Source: Nitrosovibrio sp. Nv6 (GTDB taxonomy: Bacteria; Pseudomonadota; Gammaproteobacteria; Burkholderiales; Nitrosomonadaceae). From it: a stretch of DNA of 64,000 nucleotides. Where the stretch lies: contig NZ_FODX01000005.1 in assembly GCF_900110495.1 (NCBI RefSeq), positions 148,285-212,284 of the forward strand. Reading direction: 5' to 3'. The translations under genes and the position numbers were made by a program. How positions within the stretch are numbered: the first letter of the stretch is position 1; every line of letters begins with the position of its first letter. Below, in pieces: positions 1-11,086 of this stretch. The notes beneath the pieces are model-generated. The model ran no database searches, had not been told where the DNA came from, and saw only the letters and a program-made list of their open reading frames with translations.

Positions 1-128
1 CTGTACGCTCTGAAAAATGCGACGGAGAAAGAATAGTCGGGGAAGCGAATCATTCACGCATCCCTGGTTGGGCGCGAATCCGGCTTGAGAAGTAATTTAT
101 CTACAGGTTTCGCAGGCCTCAATCAATG

Positions 129-608
129 TCAATGTTCATGCCCATGAGCGCCATGGACATGGCCGTGAGACAGCTCCTCTGCGGTGGCCGGACGTACATC
201 GGTAACCGTACAATCGAAACGCAGTGTCACACCGGCCAATGGATGGTTGCCGTCCACTACCACCTTGTCTTCGGCAATATCGGTCACGGTATAGATCAGG
301 GCATCATCGGAACCCTCCTCGCCTCCTTCAAACTGCATCCCGACCGTCACATCGTCAGGGAAAAGCGTGCGCGGCTCTACCCGCACCAACTGACTATCGT
401 ATTCGCCAAAGGTATTTTCCGGCTCCATCAAAACTGTGCAACTGTAGCCTACCTCCTGGCGATGCAACTGTTCTTCCACCATGGGAAAGATTCCATCGTA
501 ACCGCCGTGCAGGTAACTGACCGGCACGTCGGGTTTTTCCATCACCTGACCGGTCAAGTCGGACAGCTCATAGTTGAGTGTTACCACTGTATCTTTTTCA
601 ATTCGCAT
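129..608 (-). CDS. slyD: FKBP-type peptidyl-prolyl isomerase, SlyD-like
   Basis: This is a cytoplasmic prolyl isomerase and chaperone of the SlyD type, about 160 residues long. The N-terminus MRIEKDTVVTLNYEL and the following VSYLHGGYDGIFPMVEEQL stretch are FKBP hallmarks. An insert-in-flap domain follows, with PLAGVTLRFDCTV near residue 125. The tail is short and His-rich (HGHVHGAHGHEH), which suggests nickel binding as in E. coli SlyD. I chose the ATG at 608 because the upstream extension of the open frame has no FKBP character. It lies downstream of rnhB on the same strand after a gap of about 215 bases, so it may have its own promoter. Confidence 0.9.
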   Translation of the reverse strand: MRIEKDTVVTLNYELSDLTGQVMEKPDVPVSYLHGGYDGIFPMVEEQLHRQEVGYSCTVLMEPENTFGEYDSQLVRVEPRTLFPDDVTVGMQFEGGEEGSDDALIYTVTDIAEDKVVVDGNHPLAGVTLRFDCTVTDVRPATAEELSHGHVHGAHGHEH

Positions 609-825
609 ATTATTCAGACTGTAAGTAAAATTGATGCAGTTTAAAGTAGAGTAGCAGGAAATCTCGCGCGATCCTCGGAATAACCCGCAACCCCGATAGC
701 CCGCCGCCGATCTGCTGTAAATCCGGTTAACGGAGAGCATCCATTATTGCATTAGTAATGGTGCAATGGAATAAAGTTCCTCCTCCCGCAACCTTCGTCC
801 ATTCGGTCGACTCGACGGATTGGCC

Positions 826-1443
826 TTATGCAGCGGTTCCATCAATTTTACAACCTGCTATCAATTCTCTGACTGGCCCAAAACTGCGCCGGTGCACCAC
901 AGAGACTCCATGAATCCGTAGCGCCGCGATGTGTTGCTCGGTGGAATAGCCTTTATGCTGGTCGAAGCCATAATTCGGAAAGCGCCGGTGCAACGCCACC
1001 ATCGTCGCGTCACGCCCCGTCTTCGCCAGGATGGAAGCAGCAGAGATTTCCGGTACCAGACTATCGCCCCTGATGATGGTGGTCACGGGACAACTCAGAC
1101 GAGGACCATGAATTCCGTCCACCAACACTCTCCCGGGGATGAATGACAGACTTTTTATCGCACGCTTCATTGCCAGTAAACTCGCTTGCAGAATATTCAG
1201 CCGGTCAATTTCCTTGACCGATGCCGAACCGATAGCCCAGGCTATGGAATGTGCTTTAATGGCAAGGGTCAGGCTATCGCGCTTTTCTTCGCTTAGCGTT
1301 TTCGAATCTGCGAGACCCTCGATTCGATATTCCGGGTTGAGCACCACACAGGCCGCGAATACAGGGCCAGCCAAGGGCCCTCTGCCAGACTCGTCCACGC
1401 CGCACACCCAGTTGAATTCATTCGCCGACACTCGCCGCTCCAT
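826..1443 (-). CDS. rnhB: Ribonuclease HII
   Basis: Cleaves the RNA strand of RNA-DNA hybrids and starts removal of misincorporated ribonucleotides. The protein is 205 residues, normal for the family. It has the GVDESGRGPLAGPV metal site near residue 15, the LVDG acidic motif near residue 107, and ISAASILAKTGRDA and FDQHKGYSTEQH towards the C-terminus. It follows fabZ by 36 bases. In most proteobacteria lpxA and lpxB stand between fabZ and rnhB; here they do not. Confidence 0.95.
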   Translation of the reverse strand: MERRVSANEFNWVCGVDESGRGPLAGPVFAACVVLNPEYRIEGLADSKTLSEEKRDSLTLAIKAHSIAWAIGSASVKEIDRLNILQASLLAMKRAIKSLSFIPGRVLVDGIHGPRLSCPVTTIIRGDSLVPEISAASILAKTGRDATMVALHRRFPNYGFDQHKGYSTEQHIAALRIHGVSVVHRRSFGPVRELIAGCKIDGTAA

Positions 1444-1479
1444 TTTTTCAATTCCGGTAGTCGAAATATTATCGCGAGA

Positions 1480-1917
1480 CTATTCTTTGCGCCGAATCGT
1501 GCACATCAACTCGGCCTCGGTGACAACACGGCCGTCCACCTCTGCCTGGACGGAATATTTCCAGATTCCGATTCGCTCCCGCAGGATTGTTGCCTTGAGT
1601 ATCAGTTGATCACCCGGCAGCACTGGCTTCTTGAAGCGGGCACGATCGATACCGACGAAATAGTAAACTGAATTCTCATCGGTTTCGAGATTCGCGGTCT
1701 TGAGCGTCAGAAGAGCAGCCGCTTGTGCCAGCGCTTCGATAATCAGAACGCCAGGCATAACGGGATGATGAGGAAAATGACCGGAAAAGAAGGGCTCGTT
1801 GATCGTCACGTTCTTGAGTGCCGATATAGTCTTGCCTGGTTCACAGCTTAGAACCCGATCAACCAGTAAAAAAGGGTAGCGATGAGGAAGGTATTTTAAA
1901 ATTTCATTAATATCCAT
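1480..1917 (-). CDS. fabZ: (3R)-hydroxyacyl-ACP dehydratase FabZ
   Basis: Dehydrates (3R)-hydroxyacyl-ACP in type II fatty acid synthesis. The 145-residue protein carries [13 protein letters not shown] at the N-terminus and the catalytic helix region [18 protein letters not shown] near residue 46, with the active-site His and, downstream, Glu. The usual neighbours lpxD (upstream) and lpxA (downstream) are both missing: skp ends 85 bases upstream and rnhB starts 36 bases downstream. Co-transcription with skp and bamA is likely. Confidence 0.95.
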   Translation of the reverse strand: MDINEILKYLPHRYPFLLVDRVLSCEPGKTISALKNVTINEPFFSGHFPHHPVMPGVLIIEALAQAAALLTLKTANLETDENSVYYFVGIDRARFKKPVLPGDQLILKATILRERIGIWKYSVQAEVDGRVVTEAELMCTIRRKE

Positions 1918-2002
1918 GCGCAGTCTTTCCGGTTTCTTGATAACGATTGATTTGGATGGCTTGCTGCTCCATATATTACCGACCAGCCGCTGCCTGGGCA
2001 GG

Positions 2003-2539
2003 CTACTTGTCAGCCAGCGCCTTGATTACCTTTTCGGTAATGTCGATGCGGGGACTGCGGTAAACGAGATCGCGCAAAGGCAAAATCAGGTCGTACTTCT
2101 CTGCCTCCGCGATTACCTGAATGGCTTTGCTGGCAGTCAACTGAAGGGTGGCGACTTCATCATTCTGTCGCAGGCTCAGGTCTTCGCGCATCTGCCGTTG
2201 AGCACGCTGATACTCCCGGTTGAGGGAGGCAAGGTCGCGCTCCTTGTTGCGCCGATCCGCTTCCGACATGGTCTTCCCCTCTTTTTCCAGAAGATCCTGA
2301 AGCTCCTTCGCCTGCAAGGCCATCCTCTTGATTTCCTGATCGCGCGGCAAGAATTCCTTTTCTATTTTTTTCAGGGCCCGAACCGCAGGTGCTGATTCAG
2401 CCAGAATTCTCTCGGTGTCGACAACTCCGATTTTAATATCATCATCCGCAAGTGCAGATCCCCAGGCGAGGATTACGCAGACTGCCGTGACGATTCGCCA
2501 TAGCACGTTGTGTTTCAATTCTATCTCCGGGTTGCTCAT
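2003..2539 (-). CDS. skp: OmpH/Skp-family periplasmic chaperone
   Basis: A periplasmic holdase for unfolded outer-membrane proteins, delivering clients to the BAM complex. The 178-residue product has a signal peptide ending near WGSALA, the [10 protein letters not shown] strand typical of OmpH, and then long charged helices (about residues 60-135) forming the coiled-coil tentacles. It starts five bases after bamA, so the two are surely co-transcribed. The identity rests on family shape and context; sequence conservation in this family is low. Confidence 0.88.
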   Translation of the reverse strand: MSNPEIELKHNVLWRIVTAVCVILAWGSALADDDIKIGVVDTERILAESAPAVRALKKIEKEFLPRDQEIKRMALQAKELQDLLEKEGKTMSEADRRNKERDLASLNREYQRAQRQMREDLSLRQNDEVATLQLTASKAIQVIAEAEKYDLILPLRDLVYRSPRIDITEKVIKALADK

Positions 2540-2544
2540 TTAAC

Positions 2545-4827
2545 TTAGAACTGCTGTCCAAATTGAAACTGAAATCGTTGTATATTATCACCAGGCTGGC
2601 TATTTATAGGCTGTGCGACACTGACTTTGAGAGGTCCCATGGGTGAAATCCACATAACAGCGATACCTGCGGAGTAGCGCAAACCTTCCTGTTGGGGTCT
2701 CGCACCGTCAGGACCATAAACGGTGCCAGCATCCATGAATGTACTCAGGCGTACTGTTCGATCGGTCCTCATACCGGGCATGGGAAACAGAATTTCCACG
2801 TTTCCCACTACACGTGTATTGCCCCCCAATGCTCTGTTGTTTTCATCACGAGGACCTAACGAACTGACACGATAGCCGCGAACCGTGGTATTGCCGCCAG
2901 CAAAAAAATTCTTGAAGAAGGGAAGGTCCTTTCCAGCGTAACCGTCCCCGTATCCCACGTCTCCATGCAGCAGCAGCGTAAAAATGTCAGTGACAGGATA
3001 ATACCATTTGAGGTCATAGTTCACTTTGTAATAAGTGAGATCACCCCCCGGCAGGCCAACCTCGGCAAATACGCGCTGCGTGGTACCTGAGGTCGTCCAG
3101 ATCGCACTATCGCGGCCATCGCGCCGCCAGCTGACGGTTGCCGGAATGTTGATTGTGGTCTCGCCGAATTTTCGCACGAAATCGATATTACGCTGCGGGC
3201 TGTTTGGCCCCAGTTCGATTTTCGTATTTTCCGCCCCCAGGCCAAGCAAGATACTGTCATTTTCGTTAAGCGGAATACCCATGCGTAAACCAGCACCTGT
3301 GGTATCCGTATTGAAGTTCATCACTGACAACAGCCTGCTCGTGTTTAGGACGCGCTTGTAAATATCGAATCCGGCTGTTACGCCATCCTTGGTGAAATAA
3401 GGGTCGGTATAAGACAATGAATAGGTCTTGTTGGCACGACCGGTATTGATCATGAGATTAACCAGTTTGCCGGTACCGAATATGTTGTCCTGAGCGACGG
3501 AACCGCTCAGTATCAACCCTTCCATATTGGAATAGCCTGCTCCGAACATCACTGCGCCAGTAGGCTTTTCCTTGACCTCCACATTCATGTCAACCTGATC
3601 GGTGGTGCCAGGAACCGCCGGTGTTTCAACGTTGACAGCATTAAAATAATTCAGTCTGTCCACCCTCGTCTTGGAGCGGTTGATTTTGCTGGTTGAATAC
3701 CAGCCTCCTTCGAATTGCCGCAATTCCCTGCGTATCACTTCATCGCGGGTGCGGCTATTGCCCGTTATGTTGATACGCCTTACGTAGACCCGGCGTCCAG
3801 GATCTATAAAAAAGGTAAACGATACCTGTTGTTTCTCCTTGTCCAGTTGCGGCGAGGCATTGACATTGGCAAACGCATAGCCATCGTCACCCAGCCGGTC
3901 GGAAATGAGCTTGACGGACTCGGTCAGCCGCTCGCGCGAAAACACATCGCCGGATGCAAGCTTTATGAGTTGGCGCAACTCCTCTTCCGGCACCAGCAGT
4001 TCGCCGGCAAGTTTTATCTCGGAAACCTTGTATTGTGGGCCCTCGGTGATATTTACCGTGATATAAATATCCTGCATGTCCGGGGTGATGGATACCTGAG
4101 TGGATTCAATACTGAATTCAAGGTAGCCGCGATTTAGATAATACGATCGCAGCGACTCAAGATCGCCGGAAAGCTTCTGCTTTGAATACTGATCTTCCTT
4201 GGTAAACCAGGTAAGCAGGCCAGGCGTCCTCAATACGAATGCGCTCAGCAGGTCCTTTTCCTTGAAAGCCTTGTTTCCGACAATGTTGATCTTGCGAATC
4301 TTGGCGGTCTTGCCTTCATCCACGTTAAAATTGATTCCCACGCGATTACGATCGAGCGGTGTCGTAGTGGTGGTAATCTTTACCCCGTATTTACCACGGC
4401 TGATATACTGTTGCTTCAGTTCCTGTTCGGCTTTTTCCAGAGTTGAGCGATCGAAGATGCGCGATTCCGCCAGACCCGCCTGTTTCAGGCCTTCTTTCAG
4501 TTTGTCCTTCTCGAATTCCTTGGCCCCGATAATGCTGATCTGTGCAATAGCGGGACGCTCTTCCACCACGACAACGAGAACGCCGCCCTCGGACTCCAGC
4601 CGTACATCCTTGAAAAAACCAGTGGCATAGAGCACCTTGATAGCAGCCGCGGCCTTCTCATCATCGAGCGTATCCCCCACCTTTACCGGCAAGTAACTGA
4701 ATACCGTCCCCGCCTCGGTTCGTTGTATGCCTTCCACCCGTATGTCTTTGACCACGAATGGCTCGCGCGCCCACGAAACCGAAGCGCATAAAGCAGAAAC
4801 AAGCGCGACGAGATAGCGGACTTTCAT
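2545..4827 (-). CDS. bamA: Outer-membrane protein assembly factor BamA
   Basis: The core of the BAM complex, which inserts beta-barrel proteins into the outer membrane. The 760-residue protein has a signal peptide ending SVSWA, five POTRA repeats (roughly residues 24-345; the first begins [13 protein letters not shown]) and a C-terminal barrel. The lid-loop motif VRGYR is present near residue 645, and the last residue is Phe, the usual BAM-recognised terminus. It lies between rseP and skp with gaps of 3 and 5 bases. Length and motifs are normal. Confidence 0.97.
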   Translation of the reverse strand: MKVRYLVALVSALCASVSWAREPFVVKDIRVEGIQRTEAGTVFSYLPVKVGDTLDDEKAAAAIKVLYATGFFKDVRLESEGGVLVVVVEERPAIAQISIIGAKEFEKDKLKEGLKQAGLAESRIFDRSTLEKAEQELKQQYISRGKYGVKITTTTTPLDRNRVGINFNVDEGKTAKIRKINIVGNKAFKEKDLLSAFVLRTPGLLTWFTKEDQYSKQKLSGDLESLRSYYLNRGYLEFSIESTQVSITPDMQDIYITVNITEGPQYKVSEIKLAGELLVPEEELRQLIKLASGDVFSRERLTESVKLISDRLGDDGYAFANVNASPQLDKEKQQVSFTFFIDPGRRVYVRRINITGNSRTRDEVIRRELRQFEGGWYSTSKINRSKTRVDRLNYFNAVNVETPAVPGTTDQVDMNVEVKEKPTGAVMFGAGYSNMEGLILSGSVAQDNIFGTGKLVNLMINTGRANKTYSLSYTDPYFTKDGVTAGFDIYKRVLNTSRLLSVMNFNTDTTGAGLRMGIPLNENDSILLGLGAENTKIELGPNSPQRNIDFVRKFGETTINIPATVSWRRDGRDSAIWTTSGTTQRVFAEVGLPGGDLTYYKVNYDLKWYYPVTDIFTLLLHGDVGYGDGYAGKDLPFFKNFFAGGNTTVRGYRVSSLGPRDENNRALGGNTRVVGNVEILFPMPGMRTDRTVRLSTFMDAGTVYGPDGARPQQEGLRYSAGIAVMWISPMGPLKVSVAQPINSQPGDNIQRFQFQFGQQF

Positions 4828-4830
4828 ACT

Positions 4831-6198
4831 TTAACTGGGGATGAGCCGGGTGATATCGTTGTATATGGCAAAAGCCATCAGGGCAAATAGCATCAACATT
4901 CCGACCTGCTGGCCAATTTCGATGGCTTTGGCTGAAAGTGGACGGCCCTGGACGATTTCGATCACATAATACATTAAATGCCCCCCATCCAGTACAGGGA
5001 TAGGTAACAGGTTCAGCACGCCCAGGCTAATACTGATGAGCGCAAGAAAGGCAAGGTAAGCTGAAAGGCCCATTTGTGCCGACTTGCCTGCGTAGTCGGC
5101 GATTGTAATAGGCCCGCTCACATTCTTCCATGACACTTCTCCCGCCACCATTTTCCATAGCATTTTTAATGTAAATACCGATGTTTCCCAGGTTTTGTTT
5201 ATTGCCCTGATCACGGCTGTGCCGGGAGGATAGCTGACTTCAATCAGAAGTTTTTCCAGTTCATCATGATCGATTTGGGGCGCAATTCCGATTTTGCCGA
5301 TCTTTTTTCCACTCTCGGTGACAGTATCGGGAACGACTTCTATTTCGATGGTCTTTTCATCACGGCGGATTTCCAGCATTAGCGGCATTCCCGGACTGTT
5401 CCGTATCTTTTCGACCAGGTCTTCCCAAAGTGCAATTTCGCTACCGTCGACTGCCAGAATCTCGTCACCCGGCAACAAACCCGCGCGCTTCCCCGAGCTG
5501 TCGGGCGTTACCTGAGAAATGACGGGTTTCACGGCCGGCTGATAAGTGCTCAGGCCGATCTTCTTCAGAAACTCCGCATCCAGGTCATCGGCATGAATAC
5601 CGCTTAAATCCAATTTCCGCAACGCCACCCGGCCTTGCGGGTCAGCAGTTTCTACCACTACCGAGGGTGACCTTTCCATTGCCTGCGACAGCAGCAACCA
5701 CCGGGCATCCTGCCAGGTAGCAACGGGTTCAGGGCCAATTTTTGTAATGGTATCACCCGGCTCGAATCCTGCGAATGCCGCCGGTGTGGCGGAAGTCACA
5801 GGACCCAGAACCGGCTTCATCGCGCTGATGCCCAGCATGAACAGCAGCCAGTAAAGCACAATTGCCAGCAAAAAATTAGCAATCGGTCCTGCCGCGACAA
5901 TGGCGAACCGGCGTCCAACAGGTTTGCGGTTGAATGATTGCGTCAACTCTTCGGGCGCAACGCTACCCTCACGTTCATCGAGCATCTTGACGTAGCCGCC
6001 AAGGGGAAAAGCAGCTATGACCCATTCGGTCTGGTCTTTTCCCCAGCGCTTCCGCAGCAAAGGCTGACCAAAGCCGATAGAAAAGCGCAGCACTTTTACC
6101 CCACACCAGCGAGCTACCAGGAAATGGCCGAATTCATGAAATACGATCAGCAATCCCAAGGCGACGACGAAAGCCAGGATGGTGGAAAAAAAAGTCAT
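4831..6198 (-). CDS. rseP: RIP metalloprotease RseP (site-2 protease)
   Basis: An inner-membrane zinc protease that cleaves anti-sigma factors and leftover signal peptides. The HEFGH zinc motif is at residues 21-25 in the first membrane helix, the second active-site motif NLLPIPVLDGGH is near the C-terminus, and there are two PDZ domains between (about residues 110-290; LLPGDEILAVDGSEI is in the second). I chose the ATG at 6198 over an upstream TTG at 6219 because the first helix begins directly there. It is followed by bamA with 3 bases between. An unusually long gene-free stretch separates it from dxr. Confidence 0.95.
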   Translation of the reverse strand: MTFFSTILAFVVALGLLIVFHEFGHFLVARWCGVKVLRFSIGFGQPLLRKRWGKDQTEWVIAAFPLGGYVKMLDEREGSVAPEELTQSFNRKPVGRRFAIVAAGPIANFLLAIVLYWLLFMLGISAMKPVLGPVTSATPAAFAGFEPGDTITKIGPEPVATWQDARWLLLSQAMERSPSVVVETADPQGRVALRKLDLSGIHADDLDAEFLKKIGLSTYQPAVKPVISQVTPDSSGKRAGLLPGDEILAVDGSEIALWEDLVEKIRNSPGMPLMLEIRRDEKTIEIEVVPDTVTESGKKIGKIGIAPQIDHDELEKLLIEVSYPPGTAVIRAINKTWETSVFTLKMLWKMVAGEVSWKNVSGPITIADYAGKSAQMGLSAYLAFLALISISLGVLNLLPIPVLDGGHLMYYVIEIVQGRPLSAKAIEIGQQVGMLMLFALMAFAIYNDITRLIPS

Positions 6199-6674
6199 GC
6201 TAATGCGGGCCCGCGGCAAACGCGAGACAAGAAGGGGACGTAAAGTGAAAGAGTTTCAAATGGAGGGGATTCGAACATCTGAAAGAGGTGATTTGCTGTC
6301 TTCCGCGAAACGGGAGGGAAGCCGGAAGACCGGGAAAAAATGATCAGATAGGCGGCGAAAATGGCTGCGCAAAATATGCATCTATGCGTATATGATGAAG
6401 CGGCTTCCCATCTGCGAGAAATGCCGCACGCGCGCTGCTGCCTCACCTTTCGCACCTGTTGCCGTTATCGATGTTGTGTCGGAGGAGAAACATGGCGCAG
6501 TTGCGTGCTGTCTCGGCGCCGGGGTGACACATCGGGATAGAAACTCCAGTTATGAGTTTTTCAACTCTGCGTTCGGCCCAATGTTCTCCTCGCCAAGCGC
6601 AGTGGAAAAGATTCGCCTGAACCAACGGGTAATCCGCGCTTGTTTCGCCGCTTCCCGAGGCCAATTGCAACACG
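6199..6674. other. Gene-free stretch between dxr and rseP
   Basis: About 475 bases without a convincing gene, inside what is otherwise a tight operon. Short open frames on both strands have no recognisable domain and no good ribosome binding site. I see no tRNA and no clear terminator. It may carry a separate promoter for rseP-bamA-skp-fabZ, but I could not find a clear sigma-70 or sigma-E consensus. Confidence 0.5.
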
Positions 6675-7862
6675 TTACGCCAGACACGTCAGCCACTCAT
6701 GGGCGGCTTCGCGGGCCAGACCGTCTGCCGCCAGCACATCATTAAGTGTGGCGATATCCTTGCGACCTACTGCCTGCATGACTTCTTCAATCATGGCCGG
6801 GATAGCGGTAAAAGGCATCTGACACTTGAGAAAAGACTCTACCGCTACCTCGTTGGCGGCATTGAGTATCGCGGGTGCGCTGCCGCCGGTCGCCAACGCT
6901 TGATATGCAAGCCTCAAACAGGGAAAACGTTTAAAATCAGGCGCCTCGAAATCCAGCCGTGCTACTTTGAACATGTCCAGGGGCGTTACACCGGTTTCGA
7001 TCCGCTCGGGAAAACCCAACGCATGGGCAATCGGCGTACGCATGTCGGGATTACCCAGTTGTGCCAATACTGAACCATCCACATATTCAACCATCGAATG
7101 AATTATGCTTTGCGGATGAATCACTACCTGGATCTGCTCGGGCGCAGCTTCAAACAGCCAGTGTGCTTCAATGACTTCCAGGCCCTTGTTCATCATGGTA
7201 GCGGAGTCGACTGAAATCTTCTGGCCCATTACCCAGTTGGGATGAGCGCAAGCCTGCCCCGGCGTTACGTGCTCCAGCGAGCTCAGCGGTAACTGGCGGA
7301 ATGGTCCGCCTGATGCGGTCAGCAAAATCCGGCGTACCCCTACTGCACCCAGATCACCCTTGAAATGCTGCGGTAGTGATTGGAAGATAGCATTATGTTC
7401 GCTGTCGATCGGTAGCAGAGTAGCGCCGTTTTCCTTGACCACATCCATGAAGATACGGCCAGCCATGACCATGGTCTCCTTGTTTGCCAGCAGCACCTGC
7501 TTGCCTGCGCGGGCAGCGGCAAACGTGGGACGTATACCTGCAGCGCCTACAATCGCCGCCATTACCGTATCAACGTCTGCAAGCGATGCGACTTTCTCCA
7601 GAGACTCGACACCCGACAGCACTTCAGTCGCGAGCCCCGCTGCACGGACTTCTGTCTTCAGCCATTCAGCGCTGGCTTCGTCCAGTAATACTGCATAACG
7701 CGGCTGGAAACGGCGACATTGTTCCAGAATTTTTTTGGCACTCTTGTCCGCCGTAAGTGCAACGACACGAAACCGGTCAGGATGACGTGCAACCACATCC
7801 AGCGTGTTTACGCCGATACTCCCGGTAGAGCCAAGAATGGTAAGATGACGAACAGGTATCAT
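6675..7862 (-). CDS. dxr: 1-deoxy-D-xylulose 5-phosphate reductoisomerase
   Basis: Converts DXP to 2-C-methyl-D-erythritol 4-phosphate, the committed step of the MEP isoprenoid pathway. The protein is 395 residues. The NADPH-binding GSTGSIG is at residues 11-17; [13 protein letters not shown], with the metal-binding acidic residue, is near residue 150; and [21 protein letters not shown] is near residue 213. The start overlaps the end of cdsA by 4 bases, indicating translational coupling. The product feeds undecaprenyl synthesis through uppS, two genes upstream. Confidence 0.97.
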   Translation of the reverse strand: MIPVRHLTILGSTGSIGVNTLDVVARHPDRFRVVALTADKSAKKILEQCRRFQPRYAVLLDEASAEWLKTEVRAAGLATEVLSGVESLEKVASLADVDTVMAAIVGAAGIRPTFAAARAGKQVLLANKETMVMAGRIFMDVVKENGATLLPIDSEHNAIFQSLPQHFKGDLGAVGVRRILLTASGGPFRQLPLSSLEHVTPGQACAHPNWVMGQKISVDSATMMNKGLEVIEAHWLFEAAPEQIQVVIHPQSIIHSMVEYVDGSVLAQLGNPDMRTPIAHALGFPERIETGVTPLDMFKVARLDFEAPDFKRFPCLRLAYQALATGGSAPAILNAANEVAVESFLKCQMPFTAIPAMIEEVMQAVGRKDIATLNDVLAADGLAREAAHEWLTCLA

Positions 7863-8680
7863 AATTCGGTCTGTAACAGTAGAAGTGATAAGGCAGCGAT
7901 GGGCAGGGCGGAAGTCAGCGCATCAATTCGGTCAAGTATACCACCGTGGCCGGGCAAAATATTTCCACTATCCTTGACTCCGGCATGCCTTTTCATCAGA
8001 GACTCAAACAAATCCCCGACAATACCCATCATGGCGAGCAGCAGTAGCAGCGGTATCAGTAACCTGATGCGGGCTTCGTCTCCGGCGCTATAATTCCATG
8101 TCAGCGCGTAAATAAAAACTGCCGCCAGTGCTCCAGCTACACCTTCCCAGGTTTTTCCCGGGCTGATACCTGGTGCTAACTTGTGTTTTCCCCATTTACG
8201 GCCTGTAAAGTACGCCGCAGTATCGGATATCCAGATTGTGGACATGAACCCCAGCAGGATGAGCGGATCGATGGCTCGCAATTGGTACAGGGCAAAACAT
8301 GTCGGCAATAGCAGCACCCATCCCGTCAACGCCAGTGCGACCGGATTTCTGATCGGTGTTTTCGACTTCAGGAAAAATGGAACACCCAGCGTCCAGAATA
8401 CGAACGATGCAGCGTAAAACCCCAGAAATACGGTGGTATGGGGATTGGTGAGGACTACGTCGCTTAACACGAACAGCAGTTCTCCAACCAGTATTATCGT
8501 GAATAAAAGATAGGTTATGGAACTGGTCAGAGAAAACTTCGCCAGCCTGCTCCATTCCCATGTGCCTGTCGCTGTCAAGGCAAGCAGTAACACCATCCAG
8601 AAAATGGCTGACAGGTAAAACAATGCCGCCAAAAATACGCATAGCATGATGACGGCTGTGAAAATCCGGGCCCTGAGCAT
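7859..8680 (-). CDS. cdsA: Phosphatidate cytidylyltransferase
   Basis: Makes CDP-diacylglycerol from phosphatidate and CTP, the branch point of phospholipid synthesis. The 273-residue protein is strongly hydrophobic with about seven to eight membrane segments. It carries the CdsA signature region near the C-terminus, running from [16 protein letters not shown] to [19 protein letters not shown] and the [11 protein letters not shown] motif. It lies 48 bases downstream of uppS and overlaps dxr. Confidence 0.95.
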   Translation of the reverse strand: MLRARIFTAVIMLCVFLAALFYLSAIFWMVLLLALTATGTWEWSRLAKFSLTSSITYLLFTIILVGELLFVLSDVVLTNPHTTVFLGFYAASFVFWTLGVPFFLKSKTPIRNPVALALTGWVLLLPTCFALYQLRAIDPLILLGFMSTIWISDTAAYFTGRKWGKHKLAPGISPGKTWEGVAGALAAVFIYALTWNYSAGDEARIRLLIPLLLLLAMMGIVGDLFESLMKRHAGVKDSGNILPGHGGILDRIDALTSALPIAALSLLLLQTEL

Positions 8681-8728
8681 GACTTGTAAGGTAAGAAAGA
8701 AACGGCGCAGATCGGGAAGGTGTAGAGA

Positions 8729-9526
8729 TTACGCCGTTTTTTTGACGGCACCCTCTCTTCCTCCATGAGCGGATGACCTTGTTTGAAGCTGCTCGCTGGT
8801 GCGTCCAAACCGGCGCTCGCGTTGCTGGTAGGACAGAATGGCAAGATCCAGCGCACGAGCATCAAAATCGGGCCACAGCGTATCGGTAAAATACAGTTCA
8901 GTGTAAGCGAGTTGCCATAACAGAAAATTGCTGATGCGTTTTTCGCCGCCGGTACGGATAAACAGATCGGGTTCTGGAGCGTAGTTCAAGGCAAAATGCT
9001 GCACCAAGTCGTTTTCGTCAAAACACGTTGCCAATTGCGGCTTTTGCTCCAGCATTTTGTGCACAGCCTGCATGATATCCCAGCGCCCGCCATAATTGGC
9101 GGCGATGGTAAGTGTGAAGCGCGTATTCGCGGCTGTAAGCGCCTCGCCATTGCGAACAAACTCGACTATTTTTGGATCGAACTTCGACAGGTCGCCAATT
9201 ACTTTGAAGCAAATGTCGTTCTCATGAAGTTTGGTAACTTCCTGCTCCAGCACGTTTATGAAAAGCTGCATCAGGAACGCGACCTCGTCCGTAGGGCGGC
9301 GCCAGTTCTCGCTGCTGAAGGCGAACAAGGTAAGGTACTCGACACCGCGCTCAATGCAAGCCTTGATCGCGGTGCGTACCGTCTCCACTCCGCGTTTATG
9401 CCCAGCCATCCGGGGCATGAAGCGGTTTTTCGCCCATCGGCCGTTGCCATCCATGATGATGGCAATATGTCGCGGAATCATGCCGGTTTCAGGTATTTCC
9501 CGGGTTGAACTGGTGGTAACGAGCAT
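8729..9526 (-). CDS. uppS: Undecaprenyl pyrophosphate synthase (cis-prenyltransferase)
   Basis: Condenses eight isopentenyl units onto FPP to give C55-PP, the carrier lipid for peptidoglycan and O-antigen-type glycans. The P-loop-like motif [13 protein letters not shown] holds the catalytic Asp at residue 26. [11 protein letters not shown] is near residue 70 and [19 protein letters not shown] is near residue 193. The length of 265 residues includes a short N-terminal extension; an internal start at Met16 (GMIPRHIAI) is possible. The upstream gap contains a 14-base perfect palindrome at 9579-9592. Confidence 0.96.
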   Translation of the reverse strand: MLVTTSSTREIPETGMIPRHIAIIMDGNGRWAKNRFMPRMAGHKRGVETVRTAIKACIERGVEYLTLFAFSSENWRRPTDEVAFLMQLFINVLEQEVTKLHENDICFKVIGDLSKFDPKIVEFVRNGEALTAANTRFTLTIAANYGGRWDIMQAVHKMLEQKPQLATCFDENDLVQHFALNYAPEPDLFIRTGGEKRISNFLLWQLAYTELYFTDTLWPDFDARALDLAILSYQQRERRFGRTSEQLQTRSSAHGGREGAVKKTA

Positions 9527-9652
9527 GGAAACGATTGGGTTAAGGAGTTTTCAAACAAAAAAACCGGTTATTCGTGAGATCCGCTAGCGGATTGCGGATG
9601 GCTGCCTGTCTGTCTGCAGGATGCCTTGCTATATCTCCGTGCGTTCGCTCCC

Positions 9653-10210
9653 TCAGATTGCCATCAACTCGGCTTCTTTAATCTGCAGGAGTTTGTCTAT
9701 TTCTGCTATGTAACGGTCAGTAAGCTTCTGGATCTCATCCTGTCCACGGCGTTCCTCATCCTCGGCGATCTTTTTTTCCTTGAGTAAATCCTTCAGCTGG
9801 GTGTTTGCATCACGGCGAATATTTCGCATCGCGACCCGCGCGTTTTCGCCCTCGTGCTTCACAACCTTGGTAAGATCACGGCGGCGTTCCTCGGTGAGCG
9901 GCGGCATGGGGACCCGAATCAGCTCGCCCACTGTGACGGGGTTCAATCCGAGATCGGAGTTGCGGATGGCTTTTTCGACTGCGCTCAGCATCTTCTTTTC
10001 CCACGGTGCCACGGTAATAGTGCGCGCATCCGCCAGGTTAACGTTGGCAACCTGATTGATGAGCGTGGGCGCGCCATAATAGTCGACGGTAATGTGATCC
10101 AGCAAACCGGTGTGAGCCCGACCGGTCCGTATCTTGCCCAGATCCAGTTTCAGCGCTTCAAGGCTTTTCTGCATTTTTTCTTCAGCGGATTTTTTTATGT
10201 CGGCGATCAT
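9653..10210 (-). CDS. frr: Ribosome recycling factor
   Basis: Splits post-termination ribosomes together with EF-G. The 185-residue protein has the family's standard length and is collinear over its whole length. Its N-terminus is [16 protein letters not shown], followed by [34 protein letters not shown] in the hinge region, and a C-terminal helix ending [14 protein letters not shown]. It lies between pyrH (150-base gap) and uppS (126-base gap), the usual order in proteobacteria. Confidence 0.97.
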   Translation of the reverse strand: MIADIKKSAEEKMQKSLEALKLDLGKIRTGRAHTGLLDHITVDYYGAPTLINQVANVNLADARTITVAPWEKKMLSAVEKAIRNSDLGLNPVTVGELIRVPMPPLTEERRRDLTKVVKHEGENARVAMRNIRRDANTQLKDLLKEKKIAEDEERRGQDEIQKLTDRYIAEIDKLLQIKEAELMAI

Positions 10211-10360
10211 GATTTGTCAATTCACAGAGGACGAAACAGGATGAAACAAACGCGCTGCTCCACTTACCTGAAGCGCGGGATACCGGCGGTTCGATTATAG
10301 TGATTCAATAATTTCAATAATCAATAACTTCAAATTCCATGGTTACAAAACTTGGACGAT

Positions 10361-11077
10361 TCAAATTCGCACCAGCGTACCTTCGTCCTCACCCATCACC
10401 ACCCGTTTCAACGCGCCAGCCTTGAAGATACTGAACACGTTGAGCACCAGTTTCTGGTCGCGGCATAGCGTCAGAGCGGTAGCATCCATTACCTTGAGGT
10501 TCTGGGCAATGGCCGCGTCAAAGGACAGTCCACGGTAGCGTATGGCGTCGGGATTTGTCTTGGGATCGGCGCTATATACTCCATCCACCTTGGTCGCCTT
10601 AAGCACAATGTCTACGTTCATTTCCCTGCCACGTAATGCCGCAGCCGTATCGGTTGTAAAAAAAGGATTACCGGTGCCAGCGGCAAAAATCACCACCTTG
10701 CCTTCTTCCAGGTAGCGTATCGCTTTTCCACGAATATAGGGTTCCACAACTTGATCAATACGCAGCGCCGATTGTACCCGGCTTATCAATCCGCCGCGGC
10801 GCATGGCATCCTGCAGGGCCAGGGCATTCATGACAGTCGCGAGCATACCCATATAATCCCCGGTCGCACGATCCATCCCGTCTTCAGCGGATGTCATGCC
10901 GCGGAAAATGTTGCCACCGCCGATCACCACCGCCACCTGAACCCCTAACCGGTGCACTTCAGCGATCTCGGCAACAATACGCTCAATCACGACACGATTG
11001 ATGCCATAGTTGTCATCACCCATGAGAGCTTCGCCGGAGAGCTTCAGCAGAATACGCTTATAGGCGGCGATAGTCAT
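10361..11077 (-). CDS. pyrH: Uridylate kinase (UMP kinase)
   Basis: Phosphorylates UMP to UDP in pyrimidine nucleotide synthesis; the bacterial enzyme belongs to the amino-acid kinase fold. The 238-residue protein has [20 protein letters not shown] at the N-terminus, the glycine-rich [11 protein letters not shown] near residue 55, and [18 protein letters not shown] near residue 163. It follows tsf by 9 bases, so the two are co-transcribed. Confidence 0.97.
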   Translation of the reverse strand: MTIAAYKRILLKLSGEALMGDDNYGINRVVIERIVAEIAEVHRLGVQVAVVIGGGNIFRGMTSAEDGMDRATGDYMGMLATVMNALALQDAMRRGGLISRVQSALRIDQVVEPYIRGKAIRYLEEGKVVIFAAGTGNPFFTTDTAAALRGREMNVDIVLKATKVDGVYSADPKTNPDAIRYRGLSFDAAIAQNLKVMDATALTLCRDQKLVLNVFSIFKAGALKRVVMGEDEGTLVRI

Positions 11078-11086
11078 GAAATAATT

